NCBI RefSeq assembly: GCF_019429335.1
Contig: NZ_JAHYJB010000006.1
Coordinates: 34,798 to 98,797 of the forward strand
Reading direction: 5' to 3'
DNA from: Sulfurimonas sp.
Lineage (GTDB): Bacteria > Campylobacterota > Campylobacteria > Campylobacterales > Sulfurimonadaceae
DNA: 64,000 bases
The notes under the pieces are model-generated. The model saw only the letters and a program-made list of their open reading frames with translations, was not told the origin of the DNA and did no database searches. The stretch's first letter is position 1. Each line of letters begins with the position of its first letter. Made by a program: the position numbers and the translations under genes. Positions 7,892-17,006 of this stretch are shown piece by piece.

Positions 7892-10800
7892 TTATATTTT
7901 AATGTTTTTACTTTCATAGAACTTTTTTAGCCACAAATCAAGTGGACTTATCAATCTGTAGATAACAGGAACCACTAAAAGTGTCAGTACCATAGAGCTT
8001 AAAAGCCCGCCTATTATTGATATCGCCATTGGAGCTTTTGTCTCACTTCCAAGCCCGCCACCAAGGGCAAGAGGAAGCATTGCAAAGACCATTGCGACAG
8101 TGGTCATTAGTATCGGGCGAAGCCTCTTTTCTCCAGCCTCAATAAGCGCATCTTCAGCTCTCTTTCCATTATTAACCGCGTGGTTTGCAAAATCTACAAG
8201 CAAAACCGCATTTTTACCGACCATTCCCATTAAGAGCATAAATCCAATCATAACAAAAAGGCTAAATTGCAATCCTGACATGTAAAGGGATAGCATCACC
8301 CCGATTATGCTCAGAGGAAGGGCTACCATGATGATAATGGGCTGAATTAGCGATTCATAAAGAACAGCCAAGATAATAAACATCAAAATAACGCTAAGCC
8401 CGATTGCCACTCCAAACGCCTCTCCTGTTTTTACCATCTCTTCGGCAAAACCTGTAAATCTATACTCAACACCCTTTGGCAAAAGATTCTCAATCTCCGC
8501 TCTTGTGTAGTTTACCGCTCCGCCCAAATCAAGCCCGAAAAGGTCGGCAAATATTGTAACCTCGCGCTGTCTGTCAAAGTGATTTATTGCTCCGAGTGTT
8601 TTTGAATCGCTAAATTTCACTAAACCGTCAAGATAAACAAGCCTGCCATCTTTTGTTCTTACCTGTAACTTCTTGATGTCTTCTAAACTAACTCTATTTT
8701 CGTCGCCAAATCTAAGCGTTATGTTGTACTGTTTTCCGCTCTCTTCAAAGTATGATATCTCTAAATCGCTTGAAAAGGCGATAGATATTGCAAAGGCGAT
8801 ATCTGAAGCTGATACGCCAAAGAGTGAGGCATTTTCTCTTAGTATGTTTATATCTATCTGTGGTTTTTGCTCATCTAGATCTGTGTCTATGTCAACAAAT
8901 CCCTCTTTTTTTGAGAGATACTCAACCAGATTTTTCTTTGCACTCTCTAAGTCATCAAACGAGTCCGATTTTAAAACTATCTGATAAGGAACCGATACAC
9001 CTGCACCTTTTATGTTTGGAATAGCAGAAGCGGTGATGAACATATCTTTTTTATACGGTTCAAAAGCCTCTCTAAAGCCTTGGATAATCTCCTCTTGATT
9101 TAGCTCTCTTTTGTTTTTATCGACAAGCTTCACATAGATAAGCGCTTTATGTTTCTCTTGCGTAGCGTTATATCCGACGCTGAGAGTTGTATACTCTACA
9201 TGTTGATTTTTTCTTACAAGATCTTCGACTATTTTTGACTTTCTCACCATCTCTTCAAGCGATATTCCGGCATCGGCTTTGATTTTTATCTCAAACTCTG
9301 CTTTGTCCTCTTTTGGTATAAAATCCATGCCGATTTTTGGAAAGAGACTAAGCGAAGCAAAAAATATTGCAAACACCAAAACAATAGTAGTTATCTTAAA
9401 CCTCAGCACACCTCTTAACATCACCTCATACATGCGCTCTAAAAACTTAAAGATCGGCTCTGTTAAATTATAAAATCTGCTCTCGCCTTTATGCAGTACC
9501 CTAGCACTCAAACTTGGAATAAAACTCAGAGCTATCGTGTAGGAGATAATAATGGCAAAGCCTACCGTCATGGCAAAACTCTCAAAAAACTTGCCAACAA
9601 TTCCGCTCATAAACGAAACTGGGATAAAAACGGCCAGAAGCATTGCAGAGATAGCCAAAATTGTAAAAGCCATCTCTTTTGTGCCCTCATACGCCGCCTC
9701 ATACTTATCCATCCCCTCTTCCATTTTCTTATAGATATTCTCAATTACTACGATGGCATCATCGATGATAATACCGATAGCCAAAGTAAGCCCGATAAGC
9801 GTCATCTTGTTTAACTCAAACCCCATATAGTCCATCAGCGCAAACGTACCCATAATAGAAGCCGGAATAGAGAGAGCCGAAACAAAAGTGATAGTCAGGT
9901 TTCTTAAAAAAACAAAAACTATAATCGTGGCAAGAATGGCGCCGTAAATAAGATCAAACTCCACATCTTTTAAAGAGTTGATTATAAAAGGAGAGGTGTC
10001 GTTTAAAACCTTTACCTCAAATCTCTCTCCCGCCATAACTTCAAGCTTTGGAACTACTTTTTTAACGCGCTCTATAATGTCTATGGTGTTAGTTCCTGAA
10101 ATCTTCTGAACCTCAAGCATAACACCTTCTACGCCGTTGTAAGAAGCATAGCTTTTAGCATCACTCAGAGAGTCTTCAACAGTTGCTATATCTCTTAGCC
10201 TTATATTATCTCTTATCTTTATATTTTTTAGCTCTTCGACACTTAGTGCATCAGCTTTTGTCTTAAGAGTAAGCTCTTTGGTTTTGGTTATTAGTTTTCC
10301 GCCACCGATTTTTACATTCTCTTTTGCAACAGCCGCATTTAGCTCCGCAATAGTAATTGCATATTTGCCAAGTGAATGAGCATCTGGAAATATTTTTATC
10401 TCTCTATCTTTATAGCCCACGATGTTAATAGCCCCGACATCGTTTATCTTTTGGATTGTCGGCTTTACCTTCTCGTCTGCAAAAAGCATAAGATTTTTAA
10501 GACTATCCCCTTTTGCGGTCAAAAATATATTTACAATGGGTGCAGCGCCGATGTCCAGCTTGCTTACAAGCGGAACTTCAGCATCATTTGGAAGCTTAAT
10601 TGCAGAGACTTTATCTCGCACATCATTAGTTGCCTCATCAATATCCCGCTCTAAAAAAAACTTAACTGTTACTACGCTCACACCCTCGCTGCTGCTTGAG
10701 GTTATGCTGTCTATTCCGCCGATTCTCGATATCGCCTCTTCTACCTTGTCGGTAATCTGAGACTCAATCGTGCCCGCTTCTGCACCCGGATAGTTTGTCT

Positions 10801-10936
10801 GAATGGTAACTATGGGAAAATCAACATTTGGAAAAAGAGCCGATGGCATAGATTTGTAGCTCATATAGCCGAATATTACGAGCGTTGCTACGTACATCAG
10901 AGTGGCAATAGGTCTCTTGATTGAAATTTTGTACAT
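7892..10936 (-). CDS. RND multidrug efflux transporter (HAE1/AcrB-like)
   Basis: A 1014-residue inner-membrane proton-driven pump, full length for the AcrB/MexB class. Twelve membrane helices are arranged 1+5 and 1+5 around two large periplasmic loops. It begins MYKISIKRPIATLMYVATLVIFGYM. Helix 4 carries the proton-relay pair in GLTLAIGIIIDDAIVVIENI (Asp-Asp). The tandem architecture repeats as GFMLLMGMVGKNAVLLVDFAN with the conserved Lys. The adaptor and TolC-like genes lie just upstream in the same operon. Its substrate cannot be told from sequence; the group includes both drug and fatty-acid or bile exporters. Confidence 0.93.
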   Translation of the reverse strand: MYKISIKRPIATLMYVATLVIFGYMSYKSMPSALFPNVDFPIVTIQTNYPGAEAGTIESQITDKVEEAISRIGGIDSITSSSSEGVSVVTVKFFLERDIDEATNDVRDKVSAIKLPNDAEVPLVSKLDIGAAPIVNIFLTAKGDSLKNLMLFADEKVKPTIQKINDVGAINIVGYKDREIKIFPDAHSLGKYAITIAELNAAVAKENVKIGGGKLITKTKELTLKTKADALSVEELKNIKIRDNIRLRDIATVEDSLSDAKSYASYNGVEGVMLEVQKISGTNTIDIIERVKKVVPKLEVMAGERFEVKVLNDTSPFIINSLKDVEFDLIYGAILATIIVFVFLRNLTITFVSALSIPASIMGTFALMDYMGFELNKMTLIGLTLAIGIIIDDAIVVIENIYKKMEEGMDKYEAAYEGTKEMAFTILAISAMLLAVFIPVSFMSGIVGKFFESFAMTVGFAIIISYTIALSFIPSLSARVLHKGESRFYNLTEPIFKFLERMYEVMLRGVLRFKITTIVLVFAIFFASLSLFPKIGMDFIPKEDKAEFEIKIKADAGISLEEMVRKSKIVEDLVRKNQHVEYTTLSVGYNATQEKHKALIYVKLVDKNKRELNQEEIIQGFREAFEPYKKDMFITASAIPNIKGAGVSVPYQIVLKSDSFDDLESAKKNLVEYLSKKEGFVDIDTDLDEQKPQIDINILRENASLFGVSASDIAFAISIAFSSDLEISYFEESGKQYNITLRFGDENRVSLEDIKKLQVRTKDGRLVYLDGLVKFSDSKTLGAINHFDRQREVTIFADLFGLDLGGAVNYTRAEIENLLPKGVEYRFTGFAEEMVKTGEAFGVAIGLSVILMFIILAVLYESLIQPIIIMVALPLSIIGVMLSLYMSGLQFSLFVMIGFMLLMGMVGKNAVLLVDFANHAVNNGKRAEDALIEAGEKRLRPILMTTVAMVFAMLPLALGGGLGSETKAPMAISIIGGLLSSMVLTLLVVPVIYRLISPLDLWLKKFYESKNIKI

Positions 10937-10940
10937 GTAG

Positions 10941-11693
10941 TTACTTTTTTCTGTTTGTATCTATATAGCCATCACCAAAAAGCCCGACTACAAAATCTTT
11001 TGCAAACACCTCTGCGTTTAGCTTTCTGCTCTTTAAATCTACATGCGGATACACTTTTGCTATAACGCCTACATGCTCATCCTCGTCACCGTCAATCTTA
11101 TACTTAAAGCTCTGCCCTGCTTTTACTTTTTTCCAATACTTTTGGTCAAACTCTAAAACAAGTTTTCTCTCGTTTACGCTTTGAAGCTTCAAGATTGTTT
11201 TTGGCGACATCTCTGTCACTACGTCTCCAATCTCTATATTTTTTTCAAATATCACTCCATCAAAGGGAGCATAAAGCACTGTTTTGTCATAAAGTGTTTG
11301 CTGATGTGAAAGAGCTGCGGATGACAAAGCAACAGCTGTTTTTGCCCTCTCGTAAGCAAGTGCATAAACGTCAAAACGTGCCTCGTCTACGAGATGCTTA
11401 ACTTTTTCTTGTCTCTCATAATCTTTTTTTGCATATTTAAGCGCAACCTCGGCATTTGCCAACTCAGCCTTTGTGATATCCAAAGATGCTTTTATATCCT
11501 CATTTGCAAGCTCACAGAGCTTTTCACCCTTTTTTACACTGCTGGAAATATCTACATGTACTTTTTTTACAATGCCGCCTGCGTCAAATGCCAAACTTGC
11601 GCTTTTTGAAGCCTCTACGAAAAAATTGGCATAAACATCTTCTGCATTTAGAGTAATGATTGAAAAAATCAATCCTAAAAATATTTTTCTCAT
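10941..11693 (-). CDS. Membrane fusion protein of the RND pump
   Basis: A 250-residue periplasmic adaptor, short for the AcrA class (about 380). A signal peptide covers residues 1-17 (MRKIFLGLIFSIITLNA). The lipoyl half-motifs FDAGGIVKKVHVDISSSVKKGEKLC and YAPFDGVIFEKNIEIGDVV flank a helical hairpin (residues 70-115), and a beta-barrel follows. The C-terminal membrane-proximal domain appears reduced. It starts four bases inside the end of the TolC-like gene and ends four bases before the RND gene, so the three form one pump. Confidence 0.88.
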   Translation of the reverse strand: MRKIFLGLIFSIITLNAEDVYANFFVEASKSASLAFDAGGIVKKVHVDISSSVKKGEKLCELANEDIKASLDITKAELANAEVALKYAKKDYERQEKVKHLVDEARFDVYALAYERAKTAVALSSAALSHQQTLYDKTVLYAPFDGVIFEKNIEIGDVVTEMSPKTILKLQSVNERKLVLEFDQKYWKKVKAGQSFKYKIDGDEDEHVGVIAKVYPHVDLKSRKLNAEVFAKDFVVGLFGDGYIDTNRKK

Positions 11694-12916
11694 TTTATAA
11701 AATCCTTTAATTTTTTTCCGCCGTAGTAGTAGAACATTGCATAGGCAACTTCCAAATCATTCAGCGACTTCTCATAAAGTGCGGACGCGTCTGTTTTTGC
11801 ACTTAGTGCATCGAGATAAATTACATAATCAACTATGCCCGCGTTGTACTTCTCGTTTATAATAGCAAAGGCACTAAAAGCTGCATTCAAGGCACTTTTT
11901 GCACTTCTGATTTTTAGTTTTGAACTCTTTACTCTTGCAACAGAAATCTCATGACGCATCTTCTGCTCTTTTGACATGTAGCTTATCTCTTGGCTCAGAG
12001 CTTTTGAGTTTAACATAAGAGCCTGCTTTGATTCGCTTGTGCTTGAGTAATCAAAAATCCTCATATTGAGACTTAGCATCAAGACGTTTTGTCTATCTAT
12101 TTTTGCAGGATGATTTGGCGCGATGTCATCATAGCCGTAGATTGTATATTTGTCTTCGAGTTTCACATTTGGATAGTATGCGCCCTCAAGCGCTTCGGCA
12201 CTGTTTTTCATAGCACTCACTTTATAGGTAAGTGATTTTATCTCATCACTTGGCTCTAAGTCAAAAAGCTCCGCCTCTTTAAAGCCTGAAGCATCGAAAC
12301 TCTCTATCTCTTTGCCGACTTTTAGCTCCAAAGATTTTTTAACGCTCAGCATCTCAAAGCTTAGCGCCTCAATCTCATAAAGATTGTTATCATATGAGGC
12401 TTGAAGTCTTTCTATATCATCCTGTGTGGCAAGTTTCGCATCATAAAACTGTTTAATTCTCCCTAGCTGCTCTTGGAGAGATTTTCCTGCATCCTCTTTT
12501 GCTCTTAGGCTTGATTCCAAACTCTTGATGTTATAAAAATCTTGGACTATCTGCAATGAGAGGCTTTTTTTCATCTGCTCTTCGTCGTGGACAGCTCCTC
12601 TGAACTCATCTTTGGTCTTACTAAGAAGTGATGACTTGATTCCGCCATCATAAATATCCATCTCAATTTTGCCGTATCCAGCGTAGATGTCTCTGATTTG
12701 AAAAAGTGTAGTATCGCTTGTGTTTTGGTAGGATGCGCCGATATCAACCGTTGGAAAGAAGTCGCTCTTCTTTGATTCGACTTCTCTCTCTTTTGCCTCT
12801 TTTTTAAATTTTGATGAGAGCAGCAGGTCGTTATTTTGGTGCGCTGCATCCAAAATTGACCTTAAATCATCCGCAAATATGAGTACGGGCAGCAATAAGA
12901 GGAAAAATGTTCTCAT
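11690..12916 (-). CDS. TolC-family outer membrane channel of the RND pump
   Basis: A 408-residue outer-membrane efflux protein with a signal peptide (MRTFFLLLLPVLIFA). Two long helical repeats of the OEP type are visible: residues about 35-210 and 225-400, rich in Lys/Glu/Ala heptads (EEQMKKSLSLQIVQDFYNIKSL). It gives the pump its exit duct through the outer membrane. It overlaps ridA by four bases upstream and the adaptor by four downstream. It is distinct from the second TolC-like gene at 15,128, which serves type I secretion. Confidence 0.88.
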   Translation of the reverse strand: MRTFFLLLLPVLIFADDLRSILDAAHQNNDLLLSSKFKKEAKEREVESKKSDFFPTVDIGASYQNTSDTTLFQIRDIYAGYGKIEMDIYDGGIKSSLLSKTKDEFRGAVHDEEQMKKSLSLQIVQDFYNIKSLESSLRAKEDAGKSLQEQLGRIKQFYDAKLATQDDIERLQASYDNNLYEIEALSFEMLSVKKSLELKVGKEIESFDASGFKEAELFDLEPSDEIKSLTYKVSAMKNSAEALEGAYYPNVKLEDKYTIYGYDDIAPNHPAKIDRQNVLMLSLNMRIFDYSSTSESKQALMLNSKALSQEISYMSKEQKMRHEISVARVKSSKLKIRSAKSALNAAFSAFAIINEKYNAGIVDYVIYLDALSAKTDASALYEKSLNDLEVAYAMFYYYGGKKLKDFIK

Positions 12917-13287
12917 TTTACTAGTGCGATTGCATCAATCTCTACTAACGCATTTTTTGGCAACGTCTTTACCGCCACTGTTGAGCGCGCTGGTTTATGA
13001 GAGCCGAAAGCTGTCGCATATATCTCGTTGACTGTCACAAAATCATCCATTGAAGCCAAAAAGATAGTAGTTTTTACCACGCTGCCCATTGAGCTTCCAG
13101 CCTCTTCTAAAACCGCTTGAAGATTTTTTAGCACCTGTTTTGTCTGCACAACCACATCACTATCAAGCATAACGCCCTCAGGTGTAAGAGCAATCTGCCC
13201 AGATGTAAAAACCATTCCGTTTGCAACTACTGCTTGTGAATATGGACCTATTGCCGATGGCGCTCTGTTTGTTTGTACGAATTTCAT
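12913..13287 (-). CDS. ridA: RidA family reactive-imine deaminase
   Basis: A 124-residue YjgF/YER057c/UK114 protein. RidA hydrolyses 2-aminoacrylate and related imines released by PLP enzymes. Seen: NRAPSAIGPYSQAVVANGMVFTSGQI near the start and the C-terminal ALVEIDAIA signature. In the classic RidA the substrate-binding Arg lies in a segment like PARSTVAV, present here as KPARSTVAVKTLP. It lies in an operon with dapE and an RND pump, which makes general metabolite protection a reasonable but unproven role. Confidence 0.93.
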   Translation of the reverse strand: MKFVQTNRAPSAIGPYSQAVVANGMVFTSGQIALTPEGVMLDSDVVVQTKQVLKNLQAVLEEAGSSMGSVVKTTIFLASMDDFVTVNEIYATAFGSHKPARSTVAVKTLPKNALVEIDAIALVK

Positions 13288-13298
13288 ATCAATTTCCT

Positions 13299-13691
13299 TT
13301 AATCTTTTTTTGCCTCTTTTACTTCATCCAAAAGCTCGTAAAAAGCTTCAACGCTTCTGTAGCCGATTGTAGTATAAATTATCTCGCCATCGGTAGTTAA
13401 AAAGTAGTGTCTTGGAACGGGCTTTGTCTCAAATTTCTCTGGGATATCATCTATATCTCTTGAGAGATAGATAAGCACATAATCCTTTTTCAATCTTTTT
13501 ATAACATCTTCTTTTGAAAAAACTTCAGCTTCAAGCTTGTCGCAATATTTGCAATACTCCGAACCTATAAAAAGATAGATATCTTTTTTCTCTTGTTTAG
13601 CCTCTACCAATGCTTTTTCATAGTCATTTGGCCAATCAGGACCGGCACTGAGCAGCGATATTAAAGCCGTTATCAATATAAAAAATCTCAT
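13299..13691 (-). CDS. Periplasmic thioredoxin-like protein
   Basis: A 130-residue protein with a signal peptide (residues 1-16, MRFFILITALISLLSA) and a thioredoxin-fold domain of the DUF255/SoxW-like type. The redox motif is C-K-Y-C at about residues 47-50 within IGSEYCKYCDKLE, and the cis-proline region is KPVPRHYFLTTDGEI. The partners are unknown. Its place between ridA and dapE, 10-11 bases from each, means it is co-transcribed with them. Could be a thiol reductase or a cytochrome/cofactor maturation factor. Confidence 0.8.
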   Translation of the reverse strand: MRFFILITALISLLSAGPDWPNDYEKALVEAKQEKKDIYLFIGSEYCKYCDKLEAEVFSKEDVIKRLKKDYVLIYLSRDIDDIPEKFETKPVPRHYFLTTDGEIIYTTIGYRSVEAFYELLDEVKEAKKD

Positions 13692-13700
13692 AACCCTCTC

Positions 13701-14798
13701 CTATTTCCACATCTTAATTAAATTTTTAAACACTTCATAGAGTTCTTCAACCTCTTTTATTGACGTTCTCTCATTTGTTGAGTGAATTGTATCGTTTTTC
13801 ACTCCAAATTCAATAACAGGTATCCCAAGAGGAGCTATAAACCTAGCATCGGAAGTGCCGCCTGCAGTTGAGTGTTTTGGTCTTACTCCGGTCACTTTTT
13901 CTATGGAAGCATCAATATTTTTTACAAGTTTTGTATCCGTATCTGTTCTAAAAGGGTATGAACCCTGAGTCAGACGAAGTTCATACTCTAACCCCTCTAA
14001 ATTTTTTTCAACAAACTCTCTAACCTCTTTTTGTGTTGTAAGAGTCGTATTTCTTACGTTAAACATCATACTTAACTCATCTGGAGTTACATTTGTCACC
14101 TGCATTCCTGCTCTGATGTCGGTTATGACAAACTTGCTCGGAGAGAAAAATTCATCTCCGTTATCCAAATCTACGCCCACCATATTTAAGAGCCTTGGCG
14201 CAATAAGGCTTATAGGATTTATAGATTTTTCGGGATAAGCAGCATGTCCCTGCTTTCCTTTAAGAGTTATGTAGCCGTTAATTGAGCCGCGTCTGCCGAC
14301 CTTTATGGCATCTCCAAAAATCTCTTCGCATGTTGGCTCTGCAACAACTACCGCATCAGGAAGAAGCGAGTTATTTTGCAGATATTTTAAAACCTCAACA
14401 GTTCCATACGTTGCCTCGCCCTCCTCATCAGAGGTAAGTAAAATTGAGAGTGTTCCATCAAATAAGTCCGTCTCTTTTACAGCCTGCACAAACGCAGCCA
14501 CTCCGCTCTTCATATCCTGCGCTCCGCGTCCGTAGATAAAACCGTCTTTCTCTACGGCCTTATAAGGGTCGCTCTCCCAATTTTTTCCGGCAGGAACAAC
14601 ATCGACATGTCCTGCAAAACATAGGTGTTCTCCATCACCGAATTTTTTATAGATAAAGATATTTTTTACACCCTCTACATCAACACGCACTACTTTATAG
14701 CCGTCCAAGTAGCTCTCTATAAAATCAAGAAGTCCGCCGTCATCGGGCGTTTCGCTTTTAGCCTCTATCATAAATTTAAAAAGTTCAATTATTTTCAT
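13701..14798 (-). CDS. dapE: Succinyl-diaminopimelate desuccinylase
   Basis: A 365-residue M20-family metallohydrolase of lysine and meso-DAP synthesis. Metal ligands can be placed: the His and Asp of GHVDVVP, the bridging Asp of GRGAQDMKSG, the catalytic/ligand Glu pair in TSDEEGEA, and the last His in NDTIHSTNER. The dimerisation domain lies at about residues 175-290 (GRRGSINGYITLKGKQGHAAYPE). It is first in the operon with trx-like, ridA and the RND pump. Confidence 0.94.
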   Translation of the reverse strand: MKIIELFKFMIEAKSETPDDGGLLDFIESYLDGYKVVRVDVEGVKNIFIYKKFGDGEHLCFAGHVDVVPAGKNWESDPYKAVEKDGFIYGRGAQDMKSGVAAFVQAVKETDLFDGTLSILLTSDEEGEATYGTVEVLKYLQNNSLLPDAVVVAEPTCEEIFGDAIKVGRRGSINGYITLKGKQGHAAYPEKSINPISLIAPRLLNMVGVDLDNGDEFFSPSKFVITDIRAGMQVTNVTPDELSMMFNVRNTTLTTQKEVREFVEKNLEGLEYELRLTQGSYPFRTDTDTKLVKNIDASIEKVTGVRPKHSTAGGTSDARFIAPLGIPVIEFGVKNDTIHSTNERTSIKEVEELYEVFKNLIKMWK

Positions 14799-14838
14799 TC
14801 AATACCTAAATCAATTTTCTATGCTTACTTGAAAGTGA

Positions 14839-14844
14839 ATTATA
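14839..14844 (-). promoter_or_regulatory. Probable -10 box for the dapE operon
   Basis: TATAAT on the minus strand about 40 bases upstream of the dapE start, without an evident -35 box. Confidence 0.45.
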
Positions 14845-15060
14845 CTATTTTTTAATCACATCTCTATTGTTATTAATTTTCACATTTTTTAATATTCATT
14901 AAGTCACAATCTATCTTCGTTATTTAAAATTGAGTCTATATCAGATGCAAACATGAATTACTTTTTTCTTATTTTTTTAAAGCCTAAGATTATATCACAA
15001 AGAATATCTAACAAAATGTTACAGTTTCAATATAAAATAATAAAACAATGTGACATTATA

Positions 15061-15089
15061 TTGACAACAGATAAATCTCCCACTATAAT
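15061..15089 (+). promoter_or_regulatory. Consensus sigma-70 promoter of the type I secretion operon
   Basis: TTGACA (15,061-15,066), a 17-base spacer, then TATAAT (15,084-15,089): an exact match to the sigma-70 consensus, unusual in this lineage where -35 boxes are rarely visible. The start codon is 39 bases downstream. Two near-identical 9-mers, AATGTTACA (15,015) and AATGTGACA (15,047), precede it 32 bases apart. The remaining 200 bases of the gap are AT-rich with no other clear signal. Confidence 0.8.
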
Positions 15090-15127
15090 CACAAAATAAC
15101 AAAATCTAATACTTGGGAGTTTACTTT

Positions 15128-16471
15128 ATGAAATTCAAAATTGCGTTAGCACTCTCAGTTACCACTGCCCTTTTCTCTCAAGATATCAAGACAACAATAA
15201 GCGAAGTTTTATCGACAAATCCTGTTGTTTTGGAGAGACTCAAAAACTACAATGTTACAAAAGAGGACATTACAACCGCGCAGGCAGGTTATTATCCAAA
15301 ACTTGACTTATCAATCGGTGTCGGCAAAGAAGATGGCGAAAGAGCCCTAAATCAAAAGTTTGACTATAGCGTATACCAAAATTCTCTTACCTACACTCAT
15401 AATCTATTTAATGGTTTTAAAACAACCCACAGAGTAGGACAGCAAGAGAACAGAACAATTGCCGCAGCATACAGCTATATTGAAAAAGTAAACGACACCT
15501 CTTTTGAGACATTAAACTTTTACCTGCAAGTTATGAAAAACAGAGAGCTACTTAATATAGAAAATGAGAATGTAGAGATAAACTCTGAAATATTTAAAAA
15601 AGTACAAAAGCTATATGATGCAGGGCTTACTACTCTCTCTGAAGTAAATAAAATTGAATCGGCTCTCTCTCTTGCAAAAGCCAACTATGTAGTTCAAGAA
15701 AACACGCTTCTAAACTCAACTTATAACATGCAAAAAGTTCTTGGGCGCTTTATTGAACCAGAGAAGATGCTAAGACCTGAACTCAACGTTGCTCTTCCTG
15801 CAAATATTGATGAAGCGACGCAGTTTGCGATACAAAACAATCCATCTCTTTTGGTTGGAAAATATAACGTTAAGCTGGCACAAGAGACACATAAAGAGAA
15901 AGAAGCGCCTTTTTACCCCTCACTTGATATCGAAATATCTCAAAGTATGAACAAAAACCTAAGCGGCATCGAGGGCAAGTATGACAATCTAAGAGCTATG
16001 GCATATCTTAGATACAACTTCTTTAACGGATTCGCAGACAAAGCTGAACTCCAAAAAAGCGTAAGCGCAATTCATCAAGAGATTGAGACAAAAAACCAAT
16101 TAAGACGCGAGGTTATGGAGGGATTAAATCTAGCTTGGTCCGCACATGAAAAGCTTGCAAATCAGCTTGAGCACCTAAACGAATACAAAAGATTCTCTCT
16201 TCAAACTCTAACGCTCTACTCTAAAGAGTATGATTTAGGTCGCCGCTCGCTTCTTGACCTTCTCTCTGCTCAAAATGATTTTATAGCGGCAAAAGCGCAG
16301 ATTATAAATACAGAATACAGCATGCTTTTTGCAAAATACAGAATTTTAGATGCAATGGGGACACTTGTTTCAACAGTTCTGGGTGAGACTGATATTTTAT
16401 ACTCAAATGTCGGTTTGAATGGAAAAGCTCCGCAAAATAATGATAAACTACCAACTTCTTATGATGAATAG
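15128..16471 (+). CDS. TolC-family outer membrane protein of the type I secretion system
   Basis: About 447 residues. I place the start at the ATG at 15,128, with GGGAG nine bases upstream, not at an in-frame TTG at 15,113 that overlaps this ribosome site. A signal peptide spans residues 1-18 (MKFKIALALSVTTALFSQ). The body is a typical TolC/AggA (LapE-like) duct: two repeats of long helices and strands, with YYPKLDLSIGVG and FYPSLDIEISQS at equivalent repeat positions and the DLLSAQNDFIAAKAQI helix near the end. It is first of the operon with the LapB-like ABC transporter and HlyD-like adaptor. Confidence 0.9.
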   Translation: MKFKIALALSVTTALFSQDIKTTISEVLSTNPVVLERLKNYNVTKEDITTAQAGYYPKLDLSIGVGKEDGERALNQKFDYSVYQNSLTYTHNLFNGFKTTHRVGQQENRTIAAAYSYIEKVNDTSFETLNFYLQVMKNRELLNIENENVEINSEIFKKVQKLYDAGLTTLSEVNKIESALSLAKANYVVQENTLLNSTYNMQKVLGRFIEPEKMLRPELNVALPANIDEATQFAIQNNPSLLVGKYNVKLAQETHKEKEAPFYPSLDIEISQSMNKNLSGIEGKYDNLRAMAYLRYNFFNGFADKAELQKSVSAIHQEIETKNQLRREVMEGLNLAWSAHEKLANQLEHLNEYKRFSLQTLTLYSKEYDLGRRSLLDLLSAQNDFIAAKAQIINTEYSMLFAKYRILDAMGTLVSTVLGETDILYSNVGLNGKAPQNNDKLPTSYDE

Positions 16472-16497
16472 ATAAAATAGTACTCTAAAGGTGTTAA

Positions 16498-16992
16498 ATG
16501 CTTTTAACAAGCACAGAAAATTTAAAAATGGATGCCTTGCTTGAGTGCTTGGTGCTGTTTACAAAACTATATCACAAACCTTTCTCTGCAGAGGCTCTAA
16601 CTGCTGGATTGCCTATTGAACCAGGGTCTGATGCACCTGAACTCTTCTCTATAAACAACGCAAAAGGTCTCTTCTCCCGTGCTGCGGAGAAGGCCGGACT
16701 TAAATCTTCGCTTATCAAAAGACCTCTCTCTCAAATTTCGCCTCTACAGCTGCCTATGATTCTTTTGCTCTCAAATCAGGGAGCTTGTATCTTAGACAGC
16801 TTCAACAAAGAGGGCACAATGGCAAAAATCATTATGCCTGCAGAAGAAGCGATTGAACAGTGGGTTGAAGTTGATGTTTTAAGAGATGAGTATATCGGTT
16901 TTGGCTTTATGATAAAAAAGCTTTTGAGTACAACGACAAAAACTCAAGAACGCTTCATCTTAACCAAAAACACTGGTTTTGGAGCACCATAA
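16498..16992 (+). CDS. Type I secretion ABC transporter, N-terminal peptidase-like domain (split from 17,007 gene)
   Basis: 164 residues. It corresponds to residues 1-160 of LapB/LssB-type transporters: the degenerate C39-peptidase-like domain (ALLECLVLFTKLYHKP...LPMILLLSNQGACILD), which has no catalytic Cys-His and serves to dock substrate. The reading frame ends shortly after TKNTGFGAP. In the -1 frame the same DNA reads HWFWSTIKLSLP and continues straight into the next gene. The two frames meet at C-AAA-AAC (16,965-16,971), so this looks like one about 720-residue transporter broken by one missing base or joined by -1 frameshifting. Confidence 0.8.
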   Translation: MLLTSTENLKMDALLECLVLFTKLYHKPFSAEALTAGLPIEPGSDAPELFSINNAKGLFSRAAEKAGLKSSLIKRPLSQISPLQLPMILLLSNQGACILDSFNKEGTMAKIIMPAEEAIEQWVEVDVLRDEYIGFGFMIKKLLSTTTKTQERFILTKNTGFGAP

Positions 16993-17006
16993 AATTATCA
17001 TTACCT

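Noticed and set aside
15113..15127. Earlier TTG start for the TolC-like gene
   Set aside because: It would sit on top of the GGGAG ribosome site and add residues before a clean signal peptide.
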